This document shows, one piece after another, positions 16,388-25,735 of a stretch of 50,965 nt of DNA. The DNA comes from Reyranellaceae bacterium. GTDB taxonomy: Bacteria; Pseudomonadota; Alphaproteobacteria; Reyranellales; Reyranellaceae. The stretch lies in the NCBI GenBank assembly GCA_022844045.1, contig JALHMM010000042.1, positions 1 through 50,965 of the forward strand, given 5' to 3'. The translations under genes and the position numbers were made by a program. Numbering within the stretch: the first letter of the stretch is position 1; every line of letters starts with the position of its first letter. The notes under the pieces are model-generated. The model was not told the origin of the DNA, searched no databases, and saw nothing but the letters and a program-made list of their open reading frames with translations.

Positions 16388-17959
16388 ATGAAGGCGTGTC
16401 TGCGAAGCGTAGCGGTGGCGTTGGGCCTGGCCGGAGCGTCGATTCCGGCGGGCGCACAGACGCTCAACATGATGAAGTCGATCGACGCCCCACACTACGA
16501 CGCGCAACGCACGACCTGGGGCCCGACCTCCGACATCGTGAACATGTTCCAGGACACGCTTGTGGCGCTCGACTGGGACGGCAGGACGCCGATCCCCTAC
16601 CTCGCCAAGTCGTGGACCATCAGCCCCGACGGCAAGACCTATACCTTCAAGCTGCGCGACGACGTGACGTTCTGCAGCGGCAAGAAGTTCACGTCGGCCG
16701 ACGTCGTCTACACCTTCAAGCGGCTGAAGGATCCGGCGATCAAGGGGCCGTTCGCGTGGCGTGCCGGCAACATCAAGGAGCTGCGCGCGCCCGATCCCCA
16801 CACCGTCGAGTACGAGCTGCACGAGCCGTTCTCCGAGCTGCTGCTGCAGCTCACCATGTTCACCAACGTCATTCACAATCAGGAAAGCGTCGAGGCGCTG
16901 GGCAAGGACTACGGTATCAAGGGCGCCGACGGTACCGGCCCCTGGTGCTTCGAATCGTGGCAGCCCCGCACGCAGATCGTGCTGAAGCGCCACGACGCCT
17001 ACAAGTGGGGGCCCTCGATGTACCAGAACAAGGGGCCGGTGAAATTCGAACGCCTGGTGATCAAGGTCGTGCCCGAGGATTCGGCGCGCGTCGCGGCGAT
17101 GATGTCGGGCGCCTTCGATGTGTCGCACCAGTTCCCGGCGCAGTTCATCACCCAGGCCAAGGCGGCGCCGATGCTGCAGGTGCAGCAGGCCAAACCGAAC
17201 TTCCAGCTGCTCTATTTCGGCTACAAGATCACACGACCGATGGTCGCCGATGCGCGCGTGCGCGAGGCGATGAGCATCGCGATCAACCGCGCCGAGATCG
17301 CCAAGGGCATCCTGCTCGGCAATGCCGACCCGGCCTTCACCATCGTCGATCCCGACGCGCTCGACTACGACCCCAAGACGGCGGGCATCGTCAAGGAGGA
17401 CCTCGAGCGGGCCAAGAAGCTGCTCGATGATGCCGGCTGGAAGGTCGGCGCCGACGGCATCCGCGAGAAGGACGGCCTGAAGCTCGAGCCGAAGGTCTAC
17501 TACACCCAGGCCGGCAACACGCCGCGCGTCGCCGAGGCGATCCAAGGATACCTACGGCGCATCGGGGTGCGCTGGCAGCTGCAGCCCTGGGACTCGACCA
17601 TCGCCGCGGCCAAGATGGCCGAGCAGGATTACGAGATCTGGTCGGTGACCGTGCCCTACCTCTCGGCCGGCGACCTGATGAACATCTATTTCGATTCGGC
17701 CAACATCCCGACGCCCAACCGGATGAACTGGAAGGACGCCGAGACCGACGAGTGGCTGCGGCTGGGGCGCTCGGCGCTGACCGAGGCCGACCGCACCAAG
17801 CACTACGCGCTGGTGCAGCAGAAGGCGATGCGCGAGCACCTGTGGATGCCGGTGCTGAACATCAACATGCATCTGGTGACCAACAAGAAGGTCAAGGGCG
17901 CCAGGCCGCACATGATCTACCAGAACACGTTCTACAAGGGCCTCGACTACAGTTTCTAG
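16388..17959 (+). CDS. family-5 extracellular solute-binding protein, tandem copy 1
   Basis: A 523-residue periplasmic binding protein with a signal peptide (MKACLRSVAVALGLAGASIP, then AGAQ). It shows the SBP_bac_5 features YLAKSWTISPDGKTYTFKL (about 71-89), FTSADVVYTFKRLKDP and DAYKWGPSM. Family-5 proteins deliver peptides, opines, nickel or other small solutes to Dpp/Opp permeases. It lacks a lipobox, so it is free in the periplasm. Shine-Dalgarno GGGGAGG precedes the ATG. Placed directly after the two permeases, it is the dedicated receptor; a near-copy follows 44 nt later. Confidence 0.92.
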   Translation: MKACLRSVAVALGLAGASIPAGAQTLNMMKSIDAPHYDAQRTTWGPTSDIVNMFQDTLVALDWDGRTPIPYLAKSWTISPDGKTYTFKLRDDVTFCSGKKFTSADVVYTFKRLKDPAIKGPFAWRAGNIKELRAPDPHTVEYELHEPFSELLLQLTMFTNVIHNQESVEALGKDYGIKGADGTGPWCFESWQPRTQIVLKRHDAYKWGPSMYQNKGPVKFERLVIKVVPEDSARVAAMMSGAFDVSHQFPAQFITQAKAAPMLQVQQAKPNFQLLYFGYKITRPMVADARVREAMSIAINRAEIAKGILLGNADPAFTIVDPDALDYDPKTAGIVKEDLERAKKLLDDAGWKVGADGIREKDGLKLEPKVYYTQAGNTPRVAEAIQGYLRRIGVRWQLQPWDSTIAAAKMAEQDYEIWSVTVPYLSAGDLMNIYFDSANIPTPNRMNWKDAETDEWLRLGRSALTEADRTKHYALVQQKAMREHLWMPVLNINMHLVTNKKVKGARPHMIYQNTFYKGLDYSF

Positions 17960-18003
17960 AACGCGGAATGGACGAGCCAAACCGAACACGTTGGGAGGGA
18001 AAC

Positions 18004-19575
18004 ATGCTCAAATTGGCAAGCGGTCTGGCGATAGCCGCCGGCGTCGCGCTGGCGGCGCCCATCGCGAACGCGCAGACACTCAGGATGATGAAGTCGCTCG
18101 ACGCGCCGCATTATGACGGCCAGCGCACGACCTGGTCGCCAAGCTCCGACATCGTCAACATGATCCAGGACACGCTGGTGGCGCTGGACTGGGACGGCAA
18201 GACGGTGATCCCATATCTCGCCAAGTCGTGGACGGTGAGCCCCGACGGCAAGCTCTACACCTTCAAGCTGCGCGACGACGTGACGTTCTGCAGCGGCAAG
18301 AAGTTCACCGCGGCCGACGTGATCTACAGCTTCAACCGGCTGCACGATCCGGAGACGCGCGCGCCTCTGAAGTGGCGCACCGGCGAGATCAAGGAGCTGC
18401 GCGCGCCTGATCCGTACACGCTGGAGTACGAGCTCAAGGAGCCCTACGCCGACCTGCTGATCAACCTCGTGTCCTTCACCATGGCGATCCACAACAAGGA
18501 GAGCGTGGAGAAGAACGGCAAGGACTATGGCACCAAGGAGGTCGACGGCACCGGGCCGTGGTGCTTCGAGTCGTGGACGCCGCGCACGGAGATCGTGCTC
18601 AAGCGCCATGACGCCTATCGCTGGGGCCCGTCGATGTACCAGAACAAGGGGCCGGTGAAGTTCGAGCGGCTCAGCATCAAGATCATCCCAGAGGATTCGG
18701 CGCGCGTCGCGGCGATGATGGGTGGTCAGTTCGACGTCTCGCACCAGCTGCCGCTGCAGTTCATCGACCAGGTGAAGCGGGCGCCCAACCTGAACGTGGT
18801 GGAGGCCAAGCCCAACTTCCAGCTGATGTACTACGGCTACAAGACGACGCGGCCGATGGTGTCCGATCCGCGCGTGCGCGAGGCGATGAACATCGCCATC
18901 AACCGCGCCGAGATCGTCAAGGGCATCATGATGGGCAACGCCACGCCGGCCTACACCTTCGTCGATCCCGACGCGCTGGACTTCGATCCGGCGACCAAGA
19001 CGATGATCAAGGAGGACGTCGAGCGGGCCAAGAAGCTGCTCGACGAAGCCGGCTGGAAGGTCGGCTCCGACGGTATCCGCGAGAAGGATGGCGTGAAGCT
19101 GGCGCCGATCGTGTACTTCACCCAGGTCGCCTATTTCGGCCGCGTGTCGGAGGCCATCCAGGGTTACATGCGCAAGATCGGCGTCGACTGGAAGGTGCAG
19201 GGCTTCGACTCGACCATCGCCTTCTCGAAGATGAGCGAGCAGACCTACGACCTGTGGACGGTGACCTTCCCCTACATGTCGGCCGGCGACCTGCTGAACT
19301 TCTACTTCGATTCGAAGAACATCCCGGCGCCCAACCGCATGAACTGGAAGGACGCGCAGACCGACGAGTGGCTGAGGCTCGGTCGCTCGGCACTCACCGA
19401 GGCCGAGCGCACCAAGTACTACGCCATGGTGCAGAAGCGTATCACCGAGCAGCACCTGTGGATGCCGGTCATGAACGTGGGCATGTACCTGACCACCAGC
19501 AAGAAGCTGAAAGGCACGCGCCCGCACATGCTCTATCAGAACACCTTCTACAAGGGCCTGGACTACTCGTTCTAG
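18004..19575 (+). CDS. family-5 extracellular solute-binding protein, tandem copy 2
   Basis: This protein is 523 residues, the same length as copy 1, and identical at most positions, for example TLVALDWDGKT, LRDDVTFCSGKKFTAADV and PSMYQNKGPVKFERL. The leader (MLKLASGLAIAAGVALAAP, then IANAQ) and the region around residues 150-180 diverge most. The duplication suggests broadened or split ligand range for one permease pair. The ATG at 18004 has Shine-Dalgarno GGGAGGG. A 128-bp palindromic repeat follows 4 nt after the stop, before the ATPase genes. Confidence 0.92.
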   Translation: MLKLASGLAIAAGVALAAPIANAQTLRMMKSLDAPHYDGQRTTWSPSSDIVNMIQDTLVALDWDGKTVIPYLAKSWTVSPDGKLYTFKLRDDVTFCSGKKFTAADVIYSFNRLHDPETRAPLKWRTGEIKELRAPDPYTLEYELKEPYADLLINLVSFTMAIHNKESVEKNGKDYGTKEVDGTGPWCFESWTPRTEIVLKRHDAYRWGPSMYQNKGPVKFERLSIKIIPEDSARVAAMMGGQFDVSHQLPLQFIDQVKRAPNLNVVEAKPNFQLMYYGYKTTRPMVSDPRVREAMNIAINRAEIVKGIMMGNATPAYTFVDPDALDFDPATKTMIKEDVERAKKLLDEAGWKVGSDGIREKDGVKLAPIVYFTQVAYFGRVSEAIQGYMRKIGVDWKVQGFDSTIAFSKMSEQTYDLWTVTFPYMSAGDLLNFYFDSKNIPAPNRMNWKDAQTDEWLRLGRSALTEAERTKYYAMVQKRITEQHLWMPVMNVGMYLTTSKKLKGTRPHMLYQNTFYKGLDYSF

Positions 19576-19579
19576 GAGC

Positions 19580-19707
19580 TACCTTCCCCCGGAGGGGGAA
19601 GGTGCCCGAAGGGCGGATAGGGGATGTCGAAGACGGATAGCGATTTCGTTGAAGCATCCCCCATGCGTCGCGCTACGCGCGCCACCTTGCCCCTCCGGGG
19701 GAAGGTA
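19580..19707. repeat. 128-bp palindromic element, family 2 copy 1
   Basis: The outer arms TACCTTCCCCCGGAGGGGGA and CCCTCCGGGGGAAGGTA are inverse complements, with inner complementary blocks (GATAGGGGATG versus CATCCCCCATGCG). It sits inside the transporter operon between the second binding protein and the first ATPase gene. Near-identical elements lie at 24804-24929 and, in opposite orientation, 50741-50870. It may act as a partial terminator or mRNA-end stabiliser that lowers ATPase output relative to binding protein. Confidence 0.9.
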
Positions 19708-19744
19708 ATGAAGACAGAAGCGGATCCCGAGGTAGAGATTTTCA

Positions 19745-20736
<992 letters not shown>

Positions 20737-20740
<4 letters not shown>

Positions 20741-21825
20741 GCGATACGCCCGTTCTGAAGGTCGAGAACCTCACCAAGCATTTCCCGGTGCGCCGCGGCG
20801 TGGTGATCCAACGCACCATCGGCAACGTGCAGGCGGTCGACGACGTCAGCTTCGAGATCAAGCGCGGCGAAACCCTGGCGCTGGTCGGTGAATCGGGCTG
20901 CGGCAAGTCGACCACCGGTCGCGTGATCCTCGGCCTGATGCCGGCGACCGGCGGCTCGGTGCAGTTCAAGGGCGAGGAGATGGCCGGCCTTAGCCAGGGC
21001 GCGCTGCGCCGCATGCGCCGCCACATGCAGATCATCTTCCAGGACCCCTACGCCTCGCTCAACCCACGCATGACCGTGGGCCAGATCCTCGCCGAGCCCT
21101 TGGCGGTGCACCAGATCGCCGAAGGCAGCGCCGCCGAGGCCCGTGTCCGCGAGTTGCTGCAGGTCGTCGGCCTGCTGCCCGAGCATGCGCGACGCTACCC
21201 GCACCAGTTCTCGGGCGGTCAGCGCCAGCGCATCGGCATCGCCCGCGCGCTGGCGGTGAACCCCGACCTCGTGATCTGCGACGAGCCGGTCTCGGCGCTC
21301 GACGTGTCGATCCAGGCGCAGGTGGTCAACCTGCTGCAGAACCTGCAGCGCCAGTTCGGCCTGTCCTACCTGTTCATCGCCCACGATCTCGCCGTGGTGA
21401 AGCACATCAGCGACCGTGTCGCGGTGATGTATCTCGGCAAGCTGGTGGAGATCGCCGACAAGCGCACGCTCTACGCCATGCCACGCCATCCCTATACCCA
21501 GGCGCTGCTATCGGCGATTCCCACGCCCGATCCGACCAGCGCCACACAGCGCATTATCCTCGAAGGCGACGTGCCCAGCCCGCTCAACCCGCCCAAGGGT
21601 TGCCGCTTCCACACGCGCTGCCGCTACGCCCAGCCGCGCTGCTCGGCCGAGGAACCCCTGCTGCGTGACGCCGGCGGCGGCCAGCGCGTCGCCTGCCACT
21701 TCTTCGAGACGATCCCCACCGCCGTCAGCATCAAGCCGGCCGATACCACCGGCAGCAAGTTCGACCTGCGGCTGGCGGCGTTCGAGGCGGCCAAGAAGCG
21801 CAACGAGGCGACGCCGGCCGTATAG
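20737..21825 (+). CDS. oligopeptide ABC transporter ATP-binding protein (DppF-type)
   Basis: A 362-residue ATPase with Walker [10 protein letters not shown] (about 50-58), signature [15 protein letters not shown], Walker [13 protein letters not shown] and the C-terminal cysteine motif [17 protein letters not shown]. The C-terminal extension of some 40 residues past the last motif ends in a lysine/arginine-rich tail. It completes a full Dpp/Opp-type transporter (permeases 14486 and 15421, receptors 16388 and 18004). A family-1 repeat begins 6 nt after its stop. Confidence 0.95.
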
Positions 21826-21830
21826 CTCCC

Positions 21831-21897
21831 TGTCATCCCGAGCGCAGCGAGGGATCTCGGTGCGCGGCCTGGATCCCTCGCTGTGCTCGGGATGACA
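21831..21897. repeat. 67-bp REP-like palindromic element, family 1 copy 2
   Basis: The arms TGTCATCCCGAGCGCAGCGA and TCGCTGTGCTCGGGATGACA are almost perfect inverse complements around GGATCTCGG/TGGATCC. It is the same length as the copy at 10926. Its place directly after the DppF-type stop and before a new transporter operon suggests it marks the operon end. Confidence 0.9.
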
Positions 21898-21948
21898 AAT
21901 TGGTTCGACCTGCGTGCGGCATGAACTAGGCTGCGGCGGGGAGATGCG

Positions 21949-22611
21949 GTGACCTACAGTTTCCAGTTCCGCGACGTTTTCGCCGCGTGGGAGTTCCTGC
22001 TCGACGGGCTGATGCTGACCTTGCTGCTGTCGGCGGTTGGCATGGTCGCGGGCCTGGCGATCGGCGCGGTGGGTTCGGCGATCCGGGTCTATGGCGGGCC
22101 GTGGCCGCGCCGCATCGTGTCGGGCTATGTCGAGGCGATCCGCAACACGCCGCTGATCGTGCAGCTCTTCCTGGTGTTCTTCGGCCTGCCCGGCCTCGGC
22201 ATCAAGTTCGACGCCGAGACGGCGGCGATGCTGACCTTGTCGGTCAATCTCGGCGCCTACTCGACCGAGATCCTGCGCGCCGGGCTGGAGGCGATCCCCA
22301 AATCGCAGATCGAGGCCGGCCGCTCCCTGGGCCTCTCGGGCTGGCAGGTCTTCCGCCACGTCGTGTTCTTCCCGGCGCTGAAGGTGGTCTATCCGGCGCT
22401 GGCCAGCCAGCTGGTGCTGCTGATGCTGGCGACCAGCGTGGTGTCGCAGATCTCGGCGCAGGACCTGTTCCACGCCGCCTCGATCATCCAGTCCCGCACC
22501 TTCCGCGACTTCGAGGTCTACGCCGTCGTCGCCGTCGCCTATCTGGCGCTGGCGCTGATCTTCCGCGCCGGCTTCGCCTTGCTGCACCATCTGCTGTTCG
22601 CCCGCCGATGA
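21949..22611 (+). CDS. polar amino-acid ABC transporter permease (HisM/GlnP-type) 1
   Basis: A 220-residue permease with a GTG start preceded by GGGGAGA. It shows the family motif YVEAIRNTPLIVQLFLVFFG (about 60-79) and the EAA loop EAGRSLGLSGWQVFRHVVFF followed by PAL. Five helices are predicted. Its stop overlaps the start of the second permease (ATGA), so the two subunits are made together. It begins a four-gene transporter unit separated from the Dpp set by a palindromic repeat. Confidence 0.93.
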   Translation: MTYSFQFRDVFAAWEFLLDGLMLTLLLSAVGMVAGLAIGAVGSAIRVYGGPWPRRIVSGYVEAIRNTPLIVQLFLVFFGLPGLGIKFDAETAAMLTLSVNLGAYSTEILRAGLEAIPKSQIEAGRSLGLSGWQVFRHVVFFPALKVVYPALASQLVLLMLATSVVSQISAQDLFHAASIIQSRTFRDFEVYAVVAVAYLALALIFRAGFALLHHLLFARR

Positions 22612-23258
22612 TCCGCGACCTCGCCTTCATCGACGTGCTCTACCTCATCGCCGCGATGCGCTGGACCTTGGCGCTGGCCGCCATCGCCTTCCTCGGTGGC
22701 GGGCTGGTGGGCATCGTCATCGCGCTCTTGCGCACCGCCAGCTGGGCGCCTTTGCGCTGGCTGGGCGCGGTCTACGTGCACGGCGTGCAGGGTACGCCGC
22801 TGCTCGCCTGGCTGTTCGTGTTCTTCTTCGGCCTGTCGATCGTCGGCATCACCGTCTCGCCGTGGATCGCCGCGGCGGCGGCCTACTCGATCTACGCCGG
22901 CGCCTTCCTGGGCGAGATCTGGCGCGGCTGCCTGCAGGCGATCGCCAAGACGCAGTGGGAAGCCGGCGCCTCGCTGGGGCTGAGCACGGCGCAACAGCTA
23001 CGCTACGTGATCGTGCCGCAGGCGGTGCGCATCGCCATCCCGCCCACCGTCGGCTTCCTGGTGCAGCTGATCAAGAACACCTCGCTGGCCGCCGTGATCG
23101 GCTTCGTCGAGCTGACCCGCGAGGGCCAGCTGACCACGGCCACGACCTTTCGCCCCTTCACCGTCTACCTGATCGTGGCCGCGCTCTATTTCGCGCTCTG
23201 CTTCCCGCTGACGCGCTGGAGCCGGCGACTCGAGGGGAAGCTGCATGTCGCTCGTTGA
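22608..23258 (+). CDS. polar amino-acid ABC transporter permease (HisM/GlnP-type) 2
   Basis: A 216-residue permease with YVHGVQGTPLLAWLFVFFFG in place of the classical RGTPLLVQL motif, and the EAA loop EAGASLGLSTAQQLRYVIVP. The C-terminal half (IGFVELTREGQLTTATTFRP) is typical of amino-acid permeases. It pairs with the preceding gene; its last 14 nt overlap the ATPase gene. Confidence 0.93.
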   Translation: MIRDLAFIDVLYLIAAMRWTLALAAIAFLGGGLVGIVIALLRTASWAPLRWLGAVYVHGVQGTPLLAWLFVFFFGLSIVGITVSPWIAAAAAYSIYAGAFLGEIWRGCLQAIAKTQWEAGASLGLSTAQQLRYVIVPQAVRIAIPPTVGFLVQLIKNTSLAAVIGFVELTREGQLTTATTFRPFTVYLIVAALYFALCFPLTRWSRRLEGKLHVAR

Positions 23259-23976
23259 GCTCAGCAACGTCGTCAAGCGCTTCGGCGCGCTGACCGTGCT
23301 CGACCAGGCCTCGCTCGCCGTCGAGCAGGGCGAGATCGTCGCCATCATCGGCCGCTCCGGCTCGGGCAAGAGCACCCTGCTGCGCTGCGTCAATGGGCTC
23401 GAGGCGATCCAGGCCGGCCGCATCGTCGTCGACGGCACGGTGGTCAACGAGCCCGGCACCGACCTGCGCGCGCTGCGCCAGCGCGTCGGCATCGTGTTCC
23501 AGAGCTTCAACCTGTTCCCGCACCTCTCGGTCGAGCGCAACATCACCCTGGCGCCGCGCGTGGTGAAGCACATGCCGCCAAGCGAGGCGCGCGCGCTGGC
23601 CCAGGCGGTGTTGCGCAAGGTCGGGCTGGAGGAGAAGATCGACGCCTGGCCCGACCAGCTGTCGGGCGGCCAGCAGCAGCGCGTGGCGATCGCGCGGTCC
23701 TTGGCGATGTCGCCGCATCTGATGCTGTTCGACGAGATCACCTCGGCGCTCGACCCCGAGCTGGTGGGCGAGGTGCTGAAGGTCCTGGAGGAGATGGCGC
23801 GTGAAGGCATGACCATGATGCTGGTGACGCACGAGATGGGCTTCGCCCGCCGCGTCGCGCATCGCGTGGTGTTCATGCATCAGGGCAAGGTGTGGGAGCA
23901 GGGGCGGGCGGCCGAGACGCTGGCCAAGCCGAACACACCGGAGCTGGAGACGTTTCTCGCCTCGGTGCTGCACTGA
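23245..23976 (+). CDS. polar amino-acid ABC transporter ATPase (GlnQ/HisP-type)
   Basis: A 243-residue ATPase with Walker A GRSGSGKST (about 36-44), Q-loop VFQSFNLFPHLSV, signature LSGGQQQRVAIARSLA, Walker B LMLFDEITSALD and switch His in VTHEMGFA. Walker B reads DEIT where most relatives have DEPT; this Ile variant occurs in family members and should not abolish activity. A 14-nt overlap with the permease gene and a 24-nt gap to the binding protein place it in one operon. Confidence 0.95.
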   Translation: MSLVELSNVVKRFGALTVLDQASLAVEQGEIVAIIGRSGSGKSTLLRCVNGLEAIQAGRIVVDGTVVNEPGTDLRALRQRVGIVFQSFNLFPHLSVERNITLAPRVVKHMPPSEARALAQAVLRKVGLEEKIDAWPDQLSGGQQQRVAIARSLAMSPHLMLFDEITSALDPELVGEVLKVLEEMAREGMTMMLVTHEMGFARRVAHRVVFMHQGKVWEQGRAAETLAKPNTPELETFLASVLH

Positions 23977-24000
23977 GGCTTTTTCGGAGGGGGATATCGT

Positions 24001-24795
24001 ATGCGGAAACTGCTGGGGCTGGCGCTTGCCGCCACGCTGCTCGTCGCGGGCTCGACCTGGGGCGCGACCACCGCCTGGGCCGATCGCTTTGAGGACATCA
24101 TCAAGAAGGGCGTGGTGCGCATCGCCGTGCCGCTCGACGTGCCGCCCTTCGGCTCACAGAACCAGAACCGCCAGCCCGAGGGCTTCGACGTCGATCTCGC
24201 CAACATGGTGGCCAAGGCGCTGGGCGTGAAGCTCGAGCTGCAACAGGTCACCGGCGCCAACCGCATCCCGTTCCTGCTCACCGACAAGGTCGACATCGTG
24301 ATCTCGGTGATGGGGCTGACGCCGGAGCGCGCCAAGCAGATCATGTTCACCGCGCCCTACGCCGACACGCATCTCGCGGTGTTCGGGCCCAAGAGCGCCA
24401 ACGTGAAATCGGTGATGGAGGTCGGCACGCTCAAGATCGCCGCCGCCAAGGGCACGACGCAGGAGCTGGCGCTGTCGGCCATGAACCCCAAGGCGGTGCT
24501 GATGCGCACCGAGGACGACGCCACGGCGGCGGCGGCCTATCTCTCGGGCCAGGCCGATCTGATCGCCACCAACAGCCTGATCGTGCCCGACCTGCAGAAG
24601 CGCAATCCGAACAAGGAATTCGACGTCAAGTTCGTGATCCGCCGCAGCCCGGCGCATATGGGCGTGCGCATGGGCGAGCACACCCTGGTGCGCTGGCTCG
24701 ACAGCTTCATCTTCTTCAACATGATGAACGGCGAGATCGACAAGCTGCACCAGAAATGGCTCGGCATGCCACTCAACGCGCTGCCGACGCTGTAG
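24001..24795 (+). CDS. family-3 periplasmic solute-binding protein
   Basis: A 264-residue binding protein with a leader (MRKLLGLALAATLLVAGSTW, then GATTAWA). Family-3 motifs are GVVRIAVPLDVPPFG, PEGFDVDLANMVAKALG, and ISVMGLTPERAKQIMFTAPY. Such proteins bind amino acids or related compounds. Shine-Dalgarno GGAGGGGG lies 9 nt before the ATG. It is the receptor of the HisM/GlnP-type permease pair. A family-2 palindromic repeat and then amidohydrolase-type genes follow, hinting that the ligand is hydrolysed after uptake. Confidence 0.93.
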   Translation: MRKLLGLALAATLLVAGSTWGATTAWADRFEDIIKKGVVRIAVPLDVPPFGSQNQNRQPEGFDVDLANMVAKALGVKLELQQVTGANRIPFLLTDKVDIVISVMGLTPERAKQIMFTAPYADTHLAVFGPKSANVKSVMEVGTLKIAAAKGTTQELALSAMNPKAVLMRTEDDATAAAAYLSGQADLIATNSLIVPDLQKRNPNKEFDVKFVIRRSPAHMGVRMGEHTLVRWLDSFIFFNMMNGEIDKLHQKWLGMPLNALPTL

Positions 24796-24803
24796 TCGAC
24801 CAA

Positions 24804-24929
24804 TACCTTCCCCCGGAGGGGGAAGGTGCCCGAAGGGCGGATGGGGGATGTCGAAGACGGACACCGCGTTTGTTGAAACATCCCCCATCCGTCGCGCTTT
24901 GCGCGCCACCTTCCCCCTCCGGGGGAAGG
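24804..24929. repeat. 126-bp palindromic element, family 2 copy 2
   Basis: It begins TACCTTCCCCCGGAGGGGGA and ends CCCTCCGGGGGAAGGTA with the same internal blocks as the copy at 19580, in the same orientation. It separates the binding-protein stop from the creatininase-family start by 160 bp. The reading frame of the next gene stays open through the repeat, so a start placed inside it would be spurious. Confidence 0.9.
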
Positions 24930-24955
24930 TAGAAGACACCACCGAGGTTCATCGC

Positions 24956-25732
24956 ATGACCGAGATCGAATGGTCGCGGCTGAAGGCCGCGGAGATCGCC
25001 GCGCTGGCCAGGCGCGATGCCATCGTCATCGTGCCGATCGGCGCCACCGAGCAGCACGGCCCGCATCTGCCGACCATGGTCGACTATCGCTGCGTGCACG
25101 AGGTGTCGCATCGCGCGGCGCGACTCATGACCGGGTCGCATCCGACCATCGTCGCGCCGACGATTCCCTACGGCATGTCGGAACACCACATGTCTCTCAA
25201 CGGCACGATCACGCTCGACTACGCGACGATGAACGCGGTGATCCGCTGCGTCGTGCTGTCGGCGGTGCGCCATGGCTTCAAGCGGGTCTTCGTGCTCAAC
25301 GGCCATGGCGGCAACACCACGGCGCTGCAGAACATGATCGGCGAGCTCACCGTCGAGACCAAGCTGCCGCTGGCGACCGGCACCTACTGGGACATCGCCG
25401 CGAAGTCGATCGCCAAGCTGCTGGAGAAGCAGAAGGCGCTGCTGCATGCCTGCGAGGCCGAGACCTCGATGGTGATGGCGATGGCGCCGGAGTTGGTGAA
25501 CCCACAGGAGCTGTCGCAGATGCACGGGCCCTACATTCCCGGCCTGTCGGCGATCGCCACGGTGAACGAAGGCGTCTATCGCTGGCGGCAATTGTCGAGC
25601 CGCTCCCCGATCGGCGTTATCGGCGACGCCTCGACCGCCAGCGCCGAGAAGGGCGAGAAGCTTCTGGCGGCGATCTCGGCCGATGTCGCCGAGGCGTTGC
25701 TCAACGAACGCCTTTGGACCGAGCCGGTCTGA
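24956..25732 (+). CDS. creatininase-family amidohydrolase
   Basis: A 258-residue protein with the metal-binding motifs of creatininases: GATEQHGPHLPTMVD (Glu32, His34, Asp43), FVLNGHGGNTTAL (His117) and HACEAETSMVMA with a late Glu. These enzymes open cyclic amides such as creatinine or act on related formamides (for example MftE and FAPy deformylase). No creatinase or sarcosine oxidase gene follows, so creatinine itself is unlikely. The start MTEIEWSRLK lies just beyond the repeat. It is 3 nt upstream of the desuccinylase-like gene, in a unit with the amino-acid ABC transporter. Confidence 0.88.
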   Translation: MTEIEWSRLKAAEIAALARRDAIVIVPIGATEQHGPHLPTMVDYRCVHEVSHRAARLMTGSHPTIVAPTIPYGMSEHHMSLNGTITLDYATMNAVIRCVVLSAVRHGFKRVFVLNGHGGNTTALQNMIGELTVETKLPLATGTYWDIAAKSIAKLLEKQKALLHACEAETSMVMAMAPELVNPQELSQMHGPYIPGLSAIATVNEGVYRWRQLSSRSPIGVIGDASTASAEKGEKLLAAISADVAEALLNERLWTEPV

Positions 25733-25735
25733 CCC

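Noticed and set aside
23721..23770. DEIT in Walker B of the amino-acid ATPase as a damaging change
   Set aside because: The catalytic Glu is intact and Pro-to-Ile variants occur in this family.
24848..24955. Longer N terminus for the creatininase-family protein
   Set aside because: The extra residues are encoded by the palindromic repeat and the family motif spacing fits the later ATG at 24956.
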